A stretch of DNA of 34,606 nucleotides from Methylorubrum zatmanii (GTDB taxonomy: Bacteria > Pseudomonadota > Alphaproteobacteria > Rhizobiales > Beijerinckiaceae). Positions 6,397-16,840 of the stretch are shown piece by piece. The notes beneath the pieces are model-generated. The model was not told the origin of the DNA and made no database searches. It saw only the letters and a list, made by a program, of their open reading frames with translations. Both the position numbers and the translations under genes were made by a program. The stretch covers positions 1 to 34,606 of the forward strand of contig NZ_NKUI01000118.1 of assembly GCF_014845115.1 (NCBI RefSeq), given 5' to 3'. Within the stretch, counting starts at the first letter, position 1. Every line of letters begins with the position of its first letter.

Positions 6397-8070
6397 TCAC
6401 ACCTCGACCACCTGCACGTGGCAGGCGGGCTTCTTGCCCCAGGCCTCGTTGACCGAGGAGCGGACGGCGCGGTCCACCGCGTTCTCCACCGCCTCCGAGT
6501 CCTTCATCTTGCCCCGTGACAGGCCGTTCAGGGTGCGGTTGACCGTATCGACCACGGTGTCGAGCAGGGGCTCGCCGTCGCGTCCGCGATTGGGCAGGCC
6601 CATGATGTCGACCGCCGGCTCGCCGACCACTTCGCCGCGCTCGTCGATGGCGATGGCCACCGAAACGATGCCGGTCTGGGAGAGCTTGCGCCGCTCGGGG
6701 ATCGCCCGGTCCTTGGCATCGATCAGGACGTTGCCGTCCTTGTAGAGGCGGCCGGCGCGGACATGCTCGACGACCTCGGGCGTGCCGGGGGCGAGCCGCA
6801 CCACCGCGCCGTTGCGGGCCTTCACCACCGCCTCGACGCCCTGCGAGCGGGCGAAGCGGGCATGTTCGTCGAGATGCAGAGCCTCGCCGTGGACCGGCAC
6901 CACCGCTTTCGGCCGGGTCCAAGAATACATCGCCACCATCTCCTCACGGCGCGGATGGCCTGAGACGTGGACGAGTTCGGTGCGGTCGGTGATGACCTCG
7001 ATGCCGGCCTCGATCAGGTCGTTGATGATGGCGCCGACATCCCGCTCGTTGCCGGGGATGGCGCGGGAGGAGAAGATCACTTGGTCGCCGGCGGTGAGCG
7101 AGACGGCCGGGTGGTCACGGCGCGAAACCCGGGACATCGCGGCCCGCGGCTCGCCCTGAGACCCCGTCAGCAGGCAGACCACCTTGTCGCGGGGCAGGTG
7201 CGAGTAGGATTCGGCGCCGAGGAAGTCCGGCAGGCCGTCGAGATAGCCGCATTCGCGGGCCACATCGATCACCCGGTCCATGGCGCGGCCCACGGCGATG
7301 ACCTGACGGCCGCAGGCCTGGGCGGCTTCGGCCACCGCGCGGATGCGGGCGACGTTGGAGGCGAAGGTGGTCACCGCCACGCGGTGGGGCGCCGCCTCGA
7401 TCAGCTTCCTCAGGGTCGCGGAGACCTCGGCCTCGCTGGGGGAGCGCCCCTCGCGCAGCACGTTGGTGGAATCGCAGATCAGCGCCAGGACGCCCTCGTC
7501 GCCGAGCGCCGTGAAGGCTTCGGGCGAGGTGGAATCGCCGGCCACCGGCGTGTCGTCGAGCTTCCAGTCACCGGTATGGAGCACGAGGCCGTGCACGGTG
7601 CGGATCGCCACCGCGTTGGACTCGGGGATCGAGTGGGCCACCGGCACGAACTCGATCTCGAACGGGCCGACGGTGACGCGCTTGCCCGGCTTGACCTCGC
7701 GCAGATCCACCTTGGGCGCCCCCGGTTCGGAGAGGCGGCGGGTCTCCAGCAGGTTCTTGGCGAAGCGCGTGGCGTAGACCGGCGCCTTGAGGCGCGGCCA
7801 CAGCTCCGAGATCGCGCCGATATGGTCCTCGTGCGCGTGGGTGATGAAGATGCCGAGGAGGTCCTTCTTCCGCTCCTCGATGAAGCTGAGATCGGGATAC
7901 ATCAGGTCGATGCCGGGCAAGCCCTCCTCGCCCGCGAACCCCATCCCGCAATCGATCATGATCCATTTGCGCTGCTTCTCGGGTCCGATCCCGTAGAGGC
8001 CCGCATTCATGCCGATCTCGCCCACGCCGCCGAGCGGCACGAAGACGAGTTCGTCTTGCCGTGTCGTCAT
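6397..8070 (-). CDS. rnj: Ribonuclease J
   Basis: Metallo-beta-lactamase/beta-CASP ribonuclease with 5' exo- and endonuclease activity, acting in rRNA maturation and mRNA decay in the cytoplasm. The 557-residue product has the family opening FVPLGGVGEIGMN (10-22), the zinc motif HAHEDH (78-83), HTGDWKLDDTP, CDSTN with the following EGRSPSE, the beta-CASP elements SGHPRREE and PVHGEALHLDEHA, and a C-terminal domain of about 100 residues. The length is typical (about 555). The start at 8070 gives the conserved N-terminus, although the ribosome site is weak. It begins 19 bases after the birA stop. Being in an operon with complex I is a Rhizobiales arrangement. Confidence 0.96.
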   Translation of the reverse strand: MTTRQDELVFVPLGGVGEIGMNAGLYGIGPEKQRKWIMIDCGMGFAGEEGLPGIDLMYPDLSFIEERKKDLLGIFITHAHEDHIGAISELWPRLKAPVYATRFAKNLLETRRLSEPGAPKVDLREVKPGKRVTVGPFEIEFVPVAHSIPESNAVAIRTVHGLVLHTGDWKLDDTPVAGDSTSPEAFTALGDEGVLALICDSTNVLREGRSPSEAEVSATLRKLIEAAPHRVAVTTFASNVARIRAVAEAAQACGRQVIAVGRAMDRVIDVARECGYLDGLPDFLGAESYSHLPRDKVVCLLTGSQGEPRAAMSRVSRRDHPAVSLTAGDQVIFSSRAIPGNERDVGAIINDLIEAGIEVITDRTELVHVSGHPRREEMVAMYSWTRPKAVVPVHGEALHLDEHARFARSQGVEAVVKARNGAVVRLAPGTPEVVEHVRAGRLYKDGNVLIDAKDRAIPERRKLSQTGIVSVAIAIDERGEVVGEPAVDIMGLPNRGRDGEPLLDTVVDTVNRTLNGLSRGKMKDSEAVENAVDRAVRSSVNEAWGKKPACHVQVVEV

Positions 8071-8089
8071 CTTGTTCGTCTATCCAGTC

Positions 8090-8887
8090 TCAGACCGCCG
8101 TCGCGGCACTTCCGAAATGCACCTCGCCCGCCGTCACGGTTCGCCGTGTTCCGTCCGGGGCGAGGATTACGAGCCGCCCCCCCTCGTCGATAGTTTCGAA
8201 CACGCCCATCAGCGTGGCTTCGGCCATGCGAACCGACACGGGGGCGCCAACCCCCGCCGCGCGCTCCAGCCACCGCTGCCGGATCGTGGGAAATCCGCGC
8301 CCCTTGTTCCAGATCCGGACGGCTTCGACAAACCGTTCCGACAGGAATTCGAGCAGCATCGGCGCATCCGCCGCGGAAAAATCCGATAAAGCCGCCGCCG
8401 GGTAGGGCAAACCCTCAGGGGCAGCCCTGACATTGACCCCGAAACCGACCACCACGGCCCGCCGGCCGCCTGGCAGGGATTCGGCTTCCAAAAGGATTCC
8501 AGCGAGCTTCGCGCCCTCGACGAGAACGTCGTTCGGCCATTTCAGATGGATGGTCGTGGCAGAGGCGGCAATGCCCTGCGGCGACCGCGCATCGCGGATC
8601 GCGTCCACCAGGGCCACGCCGGCCACGAAGCCGAGCGTCGCCACCATTTCCGGCGCGACGCCCGCCACCGGCATCAGCAGGCTCGCGGCGAGATTGCCCT
8701 CCGGCGAGGTCCAGCCATTGCCGCGCCGACCCCGGCCCGCCTCCTGACGGCGGGCCGTGACCCAGAGCGGTCCGGTCTCACCGCTCCGTGCGAGCCGCAG
8801 GGCCTCGCTGTTGGTTGAGTCGAGCCTGTCGTGGCTGTGCAGCCGGAAGCCCTCAGCCCTGGCCGCCTGACTCAGCCGGAACTGCAT
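8090..8887 (-). CDS. birA: Biotin--[acetyl-CoA-carboxylase] ligase
   Basis: Activates biotin to biotinyl-AMP and attaches it to biotin carboxyl carrier domains. The 265-residue product lacks the N-terminal helix-turn-helix of the E. coli enzyme, so it is a monofunctional ligase and not a repressor. The motifs are GRGRRGNGW (51-59), the adenylate-binding loop, and KWPNDV in the centre, followed by GAKLAGILLE; a C-terminal SH3-like cap (ending around VTAGEVHFG) is present. It starts four bases after the nuoN stop, so it is translated from the nuo transcript or coupled to it. Its substrates here would include propionyl-CoA and acetyl-CoA carboxylases, which relates it to mce downstream. Confidence 0.95.
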   Translation of the reverse strand: MQFRLSQAARAEGFRLHSHDRLDSTNSEALRLARSGETGPLWVTARRQEAGRGRRGNGWTSPEGNLAASLLMPVAGVAPEMVATLGFVAGVALVDAIRDARSPQGIAASATTIHLKWPNDVLVEGAKLAGILLEAESLPGGRRAVVVGFGVNVRAAPEGLPYPAAALSDFSAADAPMLLEFLSERFVEAVRIWNKGRGFPTIRQRWLERAAGVGAPVSVRMAEATLMGVFETIDEGGRLVILAPDGTRRTVTAGEVHFGSAATAV

Positions 8888-8891
8888 CGCC

Positions 8892-10331
8892 TCAAAACAA
8901 AGCCTTGGCGGCGTCGCCCGCCGCCGCGATCAGCGGAGCCGGCACGAGGAAGAACAGCACCACGACGGCGCTCGACACGCCGAGCACGATGGCCGAGCCC
9001 GGTGGGATCCGCTCGTAGGGCGCCTGCGCCTCGTCGAAATATATCACCTTGACGAGGCGGATGTAATAGAAGGCGCCGACCACGGAGGTGACCACGCCGA
9101 CCACCGCCAGCGTCACCAGCCCGGCCTTGATGGCGGCGGCGAAGACGTAGAACTTGGCGAAGAACCCGGCCAAGGGCGGGATGCCGGCCAGCGAGAACAT
9201 CATCGCGGCGAGGCAGAAGGCCAGCCAGGGATGGGTCCGCGAGAGGCCCGAGAGATCGTCGATCGTCTCGAACATCTTGTCCTTGCGGCGGAGCGAGAGC
9301 AGCACCGCGAAGGCACCCAGCGTCATCGCGAGGTAGATGATCATGTAGATCACCACACCGCGGATGCCCTCCTCCGAACCCGCCGCGAGGCCGATCAGCG
9401 CGTAGCCGACATTGCCGATGGAGGAATAGGCCATCAGGCGCTTGATGTTACGCTGGCCGATGGCGGCGAAGGAACCCAGCGCCATCGAGGCGATCGACAC
9501 GAACACGATGATCTGCTGCCAGACCGCGGTCACGTCCGGGAAGGCGCCGATGAAGACGCGCACCGTCATCGCCATGGCGGCGACCTTCGGCGCCGAGCCG
9601 AAGAAGGCGGTCACCGGGGTCGGCGAGCCCTCGTAGACGTCCGGCGTCCACATGTGGAACGGCACGGCCGCGAGCTTGAAGGCCACGCCGGCCGCCACGA
9701 ACACGATGCCGAGCACGATGCCGAAGCTCGCCGGACCGTTGAGCGCGGTGACGATGCCGGGGAAGGAGACCGTGCCGGTGAAGCCGTAGACCAGCGACGA
9801 GCCGTAGAGCAGCATGCCGGAGGAGAGCGCGCCGAGCACGAAGTATTTCAGGCCGGCCTCCGTCGACTTCACGTCGTCGCGGTGGAAGGCGGCGATGACG
9901 TAGGCGGCGAGCGATTGCAGCTCCAGGCCGAGATAGAGCGCGATCAGGTCGTTGGCCGAGGCCATCACCATCATGCCGATGGTGCAGAGCACGATCAGGA
10001 TCGGGTACTCGAACCGGTCGATGCGCTCGCGCTGGAAATAGTCGCGCGAGAGAAGGATCGTGGCCGCCGAGCCGATCAGGATCAGCCCCTTCATCAGCCG
10101 CGCGAACGGATCGGCGATGAAGGCGCCGTTCAGCGTCGTCACCTGGCCCGTCTGTGAGACCACGAGGAAGAAGGTGAAGATCAGGAGGATCAGCGCGCCG
10201 ACATTGACGCCCTCGGAGGAGCGCTCACCGCGCCATGCGCCGTAGAGCACGAGCAGGAGCGCGCCGAGGCTCAGCACGATCTCCGGCAGGACCGGCGTGA
10301 TCGCCGGCAGGACGGACTGGATCGGGGTCAT
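8892..10331 (-). CDS. nuoN: NADH-quinone oxidoreductase subunit N
   Basis: Antiporter-like membrane subunit of complex I that carries one of the proton channels. The 479-residue product is almost wholly hydrophobic, with about 14 membrane helices. Key family blocks are the glutamate-containing [15 protein letters not shown], the lysine-containing [20 protein letters not shown], and [32 protein letters not shown] follows the amphipathic segment. The ATG at 10331 overlaps the nuoM stop by four bases (ATGA), which indicates translational coupling. Last nuo gene of the cluster. Confidence 0.97.
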   Translation of the reverse strand: MTPIQSVLPAITPVLPEIVLSLGALLLVLYGAWRGERSSEGVNVGALILLIFTFFLVVSQTGQVTTLNGAFIADPFARLMKGLILIGSAATILLSRDYFQRERIDRFEYPILIVLCTIGMMVMASANDLIALYLGLELQSLAAYVIAAFHRDDVKSTEAGLKYFVLGALSSGMLLYGSSLVYGFTGTVSFPGIVTALNGPASFGIVLGIVFVAAGVAFKLAAVPFHMWTPDVYEGSPTPVTAFFGSAPKVAAMAMTVRVFIGAFPDVTAVWQQIIVFVSIASMALGSFAAIGQRNIKRLMAYSSIGNVGYALIGLAAGSEEGIRGVVIYMIIYLAMTLGAFAVLLSLRRKDKMFETIDDLSGLSRTHPWLAFCLAAMMFSLAGIPPLAGFFAKFYVFAAAIKAGLVTLAVVGVVTSVVGAFYYIRLVKVIYFDEAQAPYERIPPGSAIVLGVSSAVVVLFFLVPAPLIAAAGDAAKALF

Positions 10332-11911
10332 CGCGCGGCGGCCTCGACGGTTTTCTCGGAGTTGAGCCCGGCGGATTTCTCGGCCGCAGCGATGCGGTCG
10401 GCCTTGGCGGCCGCCTCAGCGGACTGCGTGTTCGAGAGCGCCGCGCGCATGTTCTGCATCAGCGCCTCGGTCGAGGGCGCGAAGGTGTCGAGCACGGGGG
10501 CCGGGTGGACGCCGTACCAGATCGTCAGCGCGACGAGCGGCGCGATGATGATCTTCTCACGGGTGTCGAGATCGAGGATGCCCTGGAGGCTGGGCTTCTC
10601 CAGCTTGCCGTAGATCACCCGGGCGTAGAGCCAGAGGGCGTAGGCCGCCGAGAGGATGATGCCGAACACCGAGAAGAAGGCCACCGTCGGGTTGGCGCGG
10701 AAGGCGCCCATCATCGCCAGGAACTCGCCGACGAAGCCGGACGTGCCGGGCAGGCCGACATTGGCCATGGTGAACACCATCATCGCGGCGGCGTAGAGCG
10801 GCATCCGCTTCACCAGACCGCCATAGGCCGCGATCTCACGGGTATGCATCCGGTCGTAGACGACACCGACGCAGAGGAAGAGCGCGCCGGAGACGATGCC
10901 GTGGGAGATCATCAGGAACAGCGCGCCCTGGATGCCCTGCTCGTTGAGGGTGAACAGGCCGAGCGTCACGAAGCCCATATGCGCCACCGACGAGTAGGCG
11001 ATCAGCTTCTTGATATCGGTCTGCATCATCGCGGTGAGCGAGGTGAAGATGATCGCGATCACCGACAGGGCGAAGACGAGGGGCGCGAAATACTGGCTCG
11101 CATCCGGCAGCATCGGCAGCGAGACCCGGATGAAGCCGTAGCCGCCCATCTTGAGCAGGATGCCGGCCAGGATCACTGAGCCCGCCGTCGGCGCCTCTAC
11201 GTGGGCGTCGGGGAGCCAGGTATGGACCGGCCACATCGGCATCTTCACCGCGAAGGAGGCGAAGAAGGCGAGCCAGAGCCAATACTGCATGCCCACGGGG
11301 AAGCGGTGCGCGAGCAGCGTCGGGATGTCGGTGGTGCCGGCCTCCCAGTACATCGCCATGATGGCGAGCAGCATCAGCACCGAGCCGAGCAGGGTGTAGA
11401 GGAAGAACTTGAAGCTCGCGTAGATGCGCCGCTTGCCGCCCCAGATGCCGATGATGAGGAACATCGGGATCAGGCCGGCCTCGAAGAACAGGTAGAACAG
11501 CACCAGATCGAGGGCACTGAACACGCCGATCATCGTCGTCTCGAGGACGAGGAAGGCGACGAAGTATTCCTTGACGCGGTTCTCGACCGAGAGCCACGAC
11601 GCGCCGATGCAGAACGGCATCAGGAAGGTCGTCAGCAGGATCAGCGGCATCGAGAAGCCGTCGACGCCGAGCTTGAACCGGATCGTCTCGGCGAGCCACG
11701 CATGGGTCTCGACCAGCTGGAAGCTCGGGCTCGCCACGTCGTAGCGGGCCCAGGCGACCAGGGAGAGCAGGAAGGTGACGACCGTGGTGATCAGCGCCGC
11801 CCAGCGGGCGTTGCGCTTCACCGCCTCCGTCTCCTCGCCGAGAGTGAGGATGAAGGCGGCGCCCGCGAGCGGGACGATCAGGAGCCCGGAGAGAATGCCG
11901 AGGCCGAACAT
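10328..11911 (-). CDS. nuoM: NADH-quinone oxidoreductase subunit M
   Basis: Middle antiporter-like subunit of the complex I membrane arm. The product has 527 residues from ATG 11911, which overlaps the nuoL stop by one base (TGATG). Functional residues lie in [17 protein letters not shown] (essential Glu), [20 protein letters not shown] (essential Lys) and [17 protein letters not shown]. The C-terminus after the last helix is an Ala/Glu/Lys-rich tail of about 45 residues ([19 protein letters not shown] region), longer than in E. coli and probably cytoplasmic. A longer in-frame extension to 12184 lies within nuoL and is rejected. Confidence 0.97.
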   Translation of the reverse strand: MFGLGILSGLLIVPLAGAAFILTLGEETEAVKRNARWAALITTVVTFLLSLVAWARYDVASPSFQLVETHAWLAETIRFKLGVDGFSMPLILLTTFLMPFCIGASWLSVENRVKEYFVAFLVLETTMIGVFSALDLVLFYLFFEAGLIPMFLIIGIWGGKRRIYASFKFFLYTLLGSVLMLLAIMAMYWEAGTTDIPTLLAHRFPVGMQYWLWLAFFASFAVKMPMWPVHTWLPDAHVEAPTAGSVILAGILLKMGGYGFIRVSLPMLPDASQYFAPLVFALSVIAIIFTSLTAMMQTDIKKLIAYSSVAHMGFVTLGLFTLNEQGIQGALFLMISHGIVSGALFLCVGVVYDRMHTREIAAYGGLVKRMPLYAAAMMVFTMANVGLPGTSGFVGEFLAMMGAFRANPTVAFFSVFGIILSAAYALWLYARVIYGKLEKPSLQGILDLDTREKIIIAPLVALTIWYGVHPAPVLDTFAPSTEALMQNMRAALSNTQSAEAAAKADRIAAAEKSAGLNSEKTVEAAAR

Positions 11912-14034
11912 CAGTGGGTCACTCCCGGGCTTCCTGCCGGCACGCCGGAGACGAGATACCACGTGATCAGGCCGGCGACCCCGACGAGCATCACGAAGGC
12001 GTAGTGATAGACGTAGCCGGTCTGCAGGCGGACCACGCCGCGGGTGATGTCCACGACCCGAGCCGAGATCCCGTTCGGACCGAGCCCGTCGATGATGCGG
12101 CCGTCGCCCTCCTTCCAGAGGAACAGGCCGAAGTTCTTGGCCGGACGGACGAAGATCCGATCGTAGATCTCGTCGAAGTACCACTTGTTGAGCAGGAAGC
12201 GGTACAGGATCGGCTGAGATTCCGCGAGGCGATGCGGCATGTCGGGCCGGCGGATATACATCCAGAAGGCCAGGACGAAACCGAGCACCAGCATCACGAA
12301 GGGCGAGAGCGAGACCCAGCGCGGCGCGTCGTGGATCGCGTGCATGATGTGGTTCTCGGGCCCGTGCGCCAGGGCATGGCCCCAGAACTTGTCCATGTCG
12401 TGCCCGATGAACCGATCCTTGAAGATCAGGCCGGCGAACAGAGCGCCGAACGCCAGGACGGCGAGCGGGATCGTCATCACGAGCGGGCTCTCGTGCGGCG
12501 TGTGGGCGTGATCGTCGTGGTGCTCGAGCGCGCTGTGCGAGGCGGGCTCGATGTCGTGCCCCTTGTCGTCGTGCGCGACCCCCTCATGGTGACCGGGCGC
12601 GCCGTCCGCCTCGTGCGCGGTGGCCGCGTGGGCATGGTCATGCACCGCATGAGCGTGGTCGTCATGACCATGGGCGCCGTGCGCCACCCAGCGCTGCGGT
12701 CCTTCGAAGGTGAGGAAGAACAGGCGCCAGCTGTAGAACGAGGTCATCAGCGCGGCGATCACGGTGGCGAGGAAGGCCAGCACGTGGCCGGGGCGGTCGG
12801 ACATATAGGCCGCCTCGATGATCGCATCCTTCGAGTAATAGCCGGCGGTGAAGGGGAAGCCGATCAGTGCGAGCGTGCCGATCGTCATCATCGCCGTGGT
12901 GAAGGGGATGTAGCGGCGCAGACCTCCCATGTTCCGCATGTCCTGCTCGTGGTGCATCGCGTGGATGACCGAGCCGGCTCCGAGGAACAGCAGCGCCTTG
13001 AAGAAGGCGTGGGTGAAGAGGTGGAACACGCCGGTCGCGTAGGCGCCGACACCGAGGCCGACGAACATGTAGCCGAGCTGCGAGCAGGTCGAGTAGGCGA
13101 TGACCCGCTTGATGTCGTTCTGCACGAGGCCGACGGTGGCCGCGAAGAAGGCGGTGATGCCGCCGATGACCGTGACCACGGTGAGCGCGGTCGGCGCCAG
13201 CTCGAACAGCGGCGACAGGCGGGCGACCATGAACACGCCGGCGGTGACCATGGTGGCGGCGTGGATCAGGGCCGAAACCGGGGTCGGGCCTTCCATCGCA
13301 TCGGGGAGCCAAGTGTGCAGCAGGAACTGCGCCGACTTGCCCATGGCGCCCATGAACAGCAGCAGGGCGGCAAGCGTCAGGGCGTGCCAGTCGTGGCCGA
13401 GGAAGTGGAAGCTCGCATCCTTCAGCTCGGGGAGCTTGGCGAAGATCGCGTCGAAGCCGACGGAGCCGGTGAGCACGAACACCAGGAAGATGCCGAGCGA
13501 GAAGCCGAAATCACCGACGCGGTTGACGATGAAGGCCTTCATCGCGGCGGCATTGGCGGAAGGCTTTTCGTACCAGAAGCCGATCAGCAGGTAGGAGGCG
13601 AGGCCGACGCCTTCCCAGCCGAAGAACATCTGAACGAGGTTGTCGGAGGTCACCAGCATCAGCATGGCGAAGGTGAACAGCGACAGGTAGGCGAAGAAGC
13701 GCGGCCGGTGCGGATCCTCGTGCATGTAGCCGATGGAGTAGAGGTGCACGAGGGTCGAGACCGAAGTCACGACGACGAGCATGATCGCCGTCAGCGTGTC
13801 GACCTTGAAGGCCCAGTCGACCACGAGATCGCCGGCACCGAACCATTGCGCGACGTGGACGGTCTCGGCCCGGCCGTCGCCGGTGACGAGAAAGAAAGCG
13901 CCCCAGGACAGCAGAGCCGCGAAGGCGAGGCAGCCCGTCGTCACGAGCTCGCTCATCCGCGCACCGATGAACCGGCCGAACAGGCCGGCGATCAGGGCGC
14001 CGATCAGCGGGAAGAAGACGATCGCGTGATACAT
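11911..14034 (-). CDS. nuoL: NADH-quinone oxidoreductase subunit L, with histidine-rich loop
   Basis: Distal antiporter-like subunit whose long lateral helix braces the membrane arm. The product has 707 residues, against about 613 in E. coli. Recognisable blocks are [39 protein letters not shown] and [20 protein letters not shown]. The extra length is largely a hydrophilic insertion at about residues 452-514, with 19 histidines in 63 residues plus many Asp/Glu, between membrane segments near [10 protein letters not shown] and the [20 protein letters not shown] helix. The C-terminus ([19 protein letters not shown] and beyond) is the normal lateral-helix region. It starts at ATG 14034, 57 bases after nuoK. 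Confidence 0.97.
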   Translation of the reverse strand: MYHAIVFFPLIGALIAGLFGRFIGARMSELVTTGCLAFAALLSWGAFFLVTGDGRAETVHVAQWFGAGDLVVDWAFKVDTLTAIMLVVVTSVSTLVHLYSIGYMHEDPHRPRFFAYLSLFTFAMLMLVTSDNLVQMFFGWEGVGLASYLLIGFWYEKPSANAAAMKAFIVNRVGDFGFSLGIFLVFVLTGSVGFDAIFAKLPELKDASFHFLGHDWHALTLAALLLFMGAMGKSAQFLLHTWLPDAMEGPTPVSALIHAATMVTAGVFMVARLSPLFELAPTALTVVTVIGGITAFFAATVGLVQNDIKRVIAYSTCSQLGYMFVGLGVGAYATGVFHLFTHAFFKALLFLGAGSVIHAMHHEQDMRNMGGLRRYIPFTTAMMTIGTLALIGFPFTAGYYSKDAIIEAAYMSDRPGHVLAFLATVIAALMTSFYSWRLFFLTFEGPQRWVAHGAHGHDDHAHAVHDHAHAATAHEADGAPGHHEGVAHDDKGHDIEPASHSALEHHDDHAHTPHESPLVMTIPLAVLAFGALFAGLIFKDRFIGHDMDKFWGHALAHGPENHIMHAIHDAPRWVSLSPFVMLVLGFVLAFWMYIRRPDMPHRLAESQPILYRFLLNKWYFDEIYDRIFVRPAKNFGLFLWKEGDGRIIDGLGPNGISARVVDITRGVVRLQTGYVYHYAFVMLVGVAGLITWYLVSGVPAGSPGVTH

Positions 14035-14091
14035 GGGTCGATCTTGCCTCGCAGCAGGCGGACGAAGGGGCGGGCTCTGTGAGAGGGAGCG

Positions 14092-14397
14092 TCAGCCCTT
14101 CATCATGCTCACGTCCTCGACCGCGATGGAGCCGCGGTTACGGAAGAACACCACCAGGATCGCGAGGCCGATCGCGGCTTCCGCCGCGGCGACCGTCAGC
14201 ACGAACAGGGCGAAGACCTGTCCGGTGATGTCGTTGAGATGGGTCGAGAACGCCACGAGGTTGATGTTCACGGCAAGCAGGATCAGCTCTACCGACATCA
14301 GGATGACGATGACGTTCTTGCGGTTGATGAAGATGCCGAGCACGCCGAGCGTGAACAGGATCGCGGCAACCGTCAGGTAGTGGCTCAGTCCGATCAT
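14092..14397 (-). CDS. nuoK: NADH-quinone oxidoreductase subunit K
   Basis: Small three-helix subunit of the complex I proton path. The product has 101 residues, beginning [18 protein letters not shown]. The conserved glutamates sit in [16 protein letters not shown] and in the third helix [18 protein letters not shown]. Length and sequence are standard. The ATG at 14397 is five bases from the nuoJ stop, and GGAGG within the nuoJ end serves as its ribosome site. Confidence 0.97.
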   Translation of the reverse strand: MIGLSHYLTVAAILFTLGVLGIFINRKNVIVILMSVELILLAVNINLVAFSTHLNDITGQVFALFVLTVAAAEAAIGLAILVVFFRNRGSIAVEDVSMMKG

Positions 14398-14402
14398 GGT
14401 CC

Positions 14403-15023
14403 TCAGACCTCCACGCCCTGCCGCGAGGGCACCTTGAGGGTGTCGACCGCCATGGCCTGGGTCCGGGCGTTCTGGACGGCGATGTTCTGACGCTTGACGC
14501 CGGTGCGGTCGCGCAAGGTCAGCACGATGGCGCCGATCATCGCCACCAGCAGGATCAGGCCGGCGATCTGGAAGAAGTAGACGTAGTCCGTGTAGAGCAC
14601 CCGGCCGAGCGCCTGGGTGTTGGTGACGCTCTCGCCATGAGCGGCGTGGCCGAGAGGCGCCTGCACGAGGCCCGGATCGATGGTCCAGGTGCCGACGACG
14701 AGCAGCAGCTCGATCAGGAAGATCGCGCCGATCAGGCTGCCGATCGGCAGATAGCGCTGGAATCCCTGACGGAGGGCGGCGAAGTCCACGTCGAGCATCA
14801 TCACGACGAAGAGGAACAGAACCGCGACGGCGCCGACATAGACGACGACGAGGATCATCGCCAGGAACTCGGCGCCCATCAGCACGAACAGCCCGGCGGC
14901 GTTCACGAAGGCGAGGATCAGGAACAACACCGAGGTGACGGGGTTCCTGGCTGCGATCACCATGAAGCCCGAGGCCACGGCGAAGCTCGCGAAGAGATAG
15001 AAGAAGGCGGCGGCTGCGGTCAT
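14403..15023 (-). CDS. nuoJ: NADH-quinone oxidoreductase subunit J
   Basis: Five-helix subunit next to NuoK and NuoA in the membrane arm. The product has 206 residues; family blocks are [20 protein letters not shown], the pi-bulge helix [20 protein letters not shown] and the polar loop with [10 protein letters not shown]. The C-terminal stretch after [12 protein letters not shown] is hydrophilic and cytoplasmic. The ATG at 15023 lacks a good Shine-Dalgarno, and an 18-base perfect palindrome sits just upstream (15040-15057), so translation may depend on RNA structure. It is preceded by the largest gap in the nuo cluster, 208 bases. Confidence 0.96.
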   Translation of the reverse strand: MTAAAAFFYLFASFAVASGFMVIAARNPVTSVLFLILAFVNAAGLFVLMGAEFLAMILVVVYVGAVAVLFLFVVMMLDVDFAALRQGFQRYLPIGSLIGAIFLIELLLVVGTWTIDPGLVQAPLGHAAHGESVTNTQALGRVLYTDYVYFFQIAGLILLVAMIGAIVLTLRDRTGVKRQNIAVQNARTQAMAVDTLKVPSRQGVEV

Positions 15024-15039
15024 GCGATTTTCAGCATCG

Positions 15040-15057
15040 GCCGCTCGGCCGAGCGGC
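15040..15057. repeat. 18-base perfect palindrome before nuoJ
   Basis: GCCGCTCGG followed directly by its complement CCGAGCGGC, ending 16 bases before the nuoJ start codon on the minus strand. In RNA it would form a tight hairpin of about seven pairs. A second palindromic pair, GGCCGC/GCGGCC, lies at about 15081-15097. Confidence 0.7.
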
Positions 15058-15107
15058 TCCCTTCTGCCTCGGTGGACCCTCGGCCGCAGGCGGCGGCCGG
15101 TCTAGCG

Positions 15108-15184
15108 CATCCAGGATGACGCGCCAGGCTCCTGTTTCCGCATCGTCTTTTTCCGAAGGCGGAGGCCGTCTTTCGGGACGATGC
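15108..15184 (-). repeat. REP-like palindromic element in the nuoI-nuoJ spacer
   Basis: GCATCGTC (15140-15147) and GACGATGC (15177-15184) form the outer arms, with CCGAA (15153-15157) and TTCGG (15172-15176) inside. On the minus strand this is followed by CGGAAACAGGAGCC and a further small palindrome around CATCCAGGATG (15108-15118). The motif order, an outer GCATCGTC arm, an inner CCGAAA arm, then GACGATGCG and a purine-rich tail, resembles a dispersed intergenic palindrome that I recall from Rhizobiales genomes. I cannot count copies from one window. Confidence 0.55.
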
Positions 15185-15231
15185 TCTATAGAACTCGGCT
15201 GTGCGGCGCACAACCGGCGTAGCCGTTCCGG

Positions 15232-15720
15232 TTAGCGGTACGGCGCATCCAGCGCGATGTTACGGGCGATCTCGCGCTCCCAACGGTCGCCGTTCGCGAG
15301 CAGCTTTTCCTTGTCGTAGAGCAGCTCTTCGCGGGTCTCGACAGAGAACTCGAAGTTCGGCCCCTCGACGATGGCATCCACCGGGCAGGCCTCCTGGCAC
15401 ATGCCGCAATAGATGCACTTCACCATGTCGATGTCGTAGCGCGTGGTGCGCCGCGTGCCGTCGTTGCGGCGCGGGCCCGCCTCGATGGTGATCGCCTGGG
15501 CCGGGCAGATCGCCTCGCACAGCTTGCAGGCGATGCAGCGCTCCTCGCCGTTGGGGTAACGGCGCAGGGCGTGCTCGCCGCGGAAGCGCGGCCCGCGATG
15601 GCCCATCTCGAAGGGGTAGTTGATCGTGGCCTTCGGCTTGAAGAAATACTTCATGGCGAGAAAGAACCCCGACACGAACTCCTTCAGGAGAAGGCTTCTG
15701 GCGACCTGATCGAGCTTCAC
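15232..15720 (-). CDS. nuoI: NADH-quinone oxidoreductase subunit I
   Basis: Carries iron-sulfur clusters N6a and N6b in the peripheral arm of complex I. It has two ferredoxin motifs: C62, C65, C68, C72 ([16 protein letters not shown]) and C102, C105, C108, C112 ([16 protein letters not shown]). I chose the GTG at 15720, giving 162 residues with the conserved start [14 protein letters not shown] and GGAG eight bases upstream. An ATG at 15795 in the same frame would add 25 residues unlike the family. An 85-base gap separates it from nuoH. Confidence 0.95.
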   Translation of the reverse strand: MKLDQVARSLLLKEFVSGFFLAMKYFFKPKATINYPFEMGHRGPRFRGEHALRRYPNGEERCIACKLCEAICPAQAITIEAGPRRNDGTRRTTRYDIDMVKCIYCGMCQEACPVDAIVEGPNFEFSVETREELLYDKEKLLANGDRWEREIARNIALDAPYR

Positions 15721-15805
15721 GGCGCGATCTCCGATTCGTTGGACGCAGTTCCGAGCGAGGTGGTGACCGGCTCGCCCGAAGGGATGCGACCTCACAAGGG
15801 ACGGG

Positions 15806-16828
15806 TCAGGCCCCCGGCGCGAGGCCGGTGAGCTTGAGGACGAAGGCGACGACGACGACAGAGATCAGCGAGAGCGGAAGGAACACCTTCCAGCCGAGCC
15901 GCATCAGCTGATCGTAGCGGTAACGCGGCACCATGGCCTTCACCATGGCGATCATGAAGAACAGGAAGCTGGCCTTCAGCGCGAACCAGATCACGCCCGG
16001 CACCCAGGTGAAGGGCACGAACGGGATCGGCGAGAGCCAGCCGCCCAGGAACAGCACCGTACCGAGCGCGCACATGGTCATGATCGCCACGTATTCGCCG
16101 AGCATGAACAGCAGGTACGGCGTCGAGGAATACTCGACCATGTAACCGGCCACGAGCTCCGATTCGGCCTCCGGAAGGTCGAAGGGCGGGCGGTTGGTCT
16201 CGGCCAAGGCCGAGACGAAGAACACGGCGAACATCGGGAACAGCCAGAGCCAGTACCAGCCGAAGATCCCGAGCGCGGTGTCCTGCGCCATGACGATGCG
16301 CGAGAGGTTCAGTGAACCGGCGCAGAGCAGCACGCAGATGATGACGAAGCCGAGCGAGACCTCGTAGGAGATCATCTGGGCCGCCGAGCGCAGGGCGCCG
16401 AGGAAGGCGTATTTGGAGTTCGAGGCCCAGCCGCCCATGATGACGCCGTACACGCCGAGCGACGAGATCGCGAAGATGTAGGTGATGCCGACATTGATGT
16501 CGGCGATGGCCCAGCCGTCGGCGAGCGGGATCACCGCCCAGGAGGCCAGCGCCAGCATCGCGAAGACGAGGGGAGCCAGCAGGAAGATCGCCTTGTTGGC
16601 GCCCGCCGGAATCACCGGCTCCTTCAGCACGAACTTCAACAGATCGGCGAAGGATTGGAACAACCCCCACGGCCCGACCACGTTCGGACCGCGGCGCAGC
16701 TGCACCGCCGCCCAGATCTTGCGGTCGGCGAGCAAGGCATAGGCGATGAAGACGAGGAGCGCGGCGAGGAGCACGAAGCTCTTCAGCGCGATCAGGAGGA
16801 CGGTCCCGAGCATTTCCCAGAAGGTCAT
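15806..16828 (-). CDS. nuoH: NADH-quinone oxidoreductase subunit H
   Basis: Membrane subunit that forms the base of the quinone-binding chamber. The product has 340 residues with about eight helices. Signature blocks are [19 protein letters not shown], the acidic segment [23 protein letters not shown] (read in two parts in the family profile) and [11 protein letters not shown] near the C-terminus. The length is normal. The ATG at 16828 is 12 bases from the nuoG stop. Confidence 0.97.
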   Translation of the reverse strand: MTFWEMLGTVLLIALKSFVLLAALLVFIAYALLADRKIWAAVQLRRGPNVVGPWGLFQSFADLLKFVLKEPVIPAGANKAIFLLAPLVFAMLALASWAVIPLADGWAIADINVGITYIFAISSLGVYGVIMGGWASNSKYAFLGALRSAAQMISYEVSLGFVIICVLLCAGSLNLSRIVMAQDTALGIFGWYWLWLFPMFAVFFVSALAETNRPPFDLPEAESELVAGYMVEYSSTPYLLFMLGEYVAIMTMCALGTVLFLGGWLSPIPFVPFTWVPGVIWFALKASFLFFMIAMVKAMVPRYRYDQLMRLGWKVFLPLSLISVVVVAFVLKLTGLAPGA

Positions 16829-16840
16829 CGGTGGCGTCCC

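Noticed and set aside
12490..12690. Separate His-rich metal-binding ORF inside nuoL
   Set aside because: The repeats are in frame with NuoL and continuous with its membrane helices on both sides.
15040..15184. CRISPR array or insertion-sequence end
   Set aside because: No regularly spaced direct repeats, no transposase and no target duplication; the arms are palindromes of different sequence.
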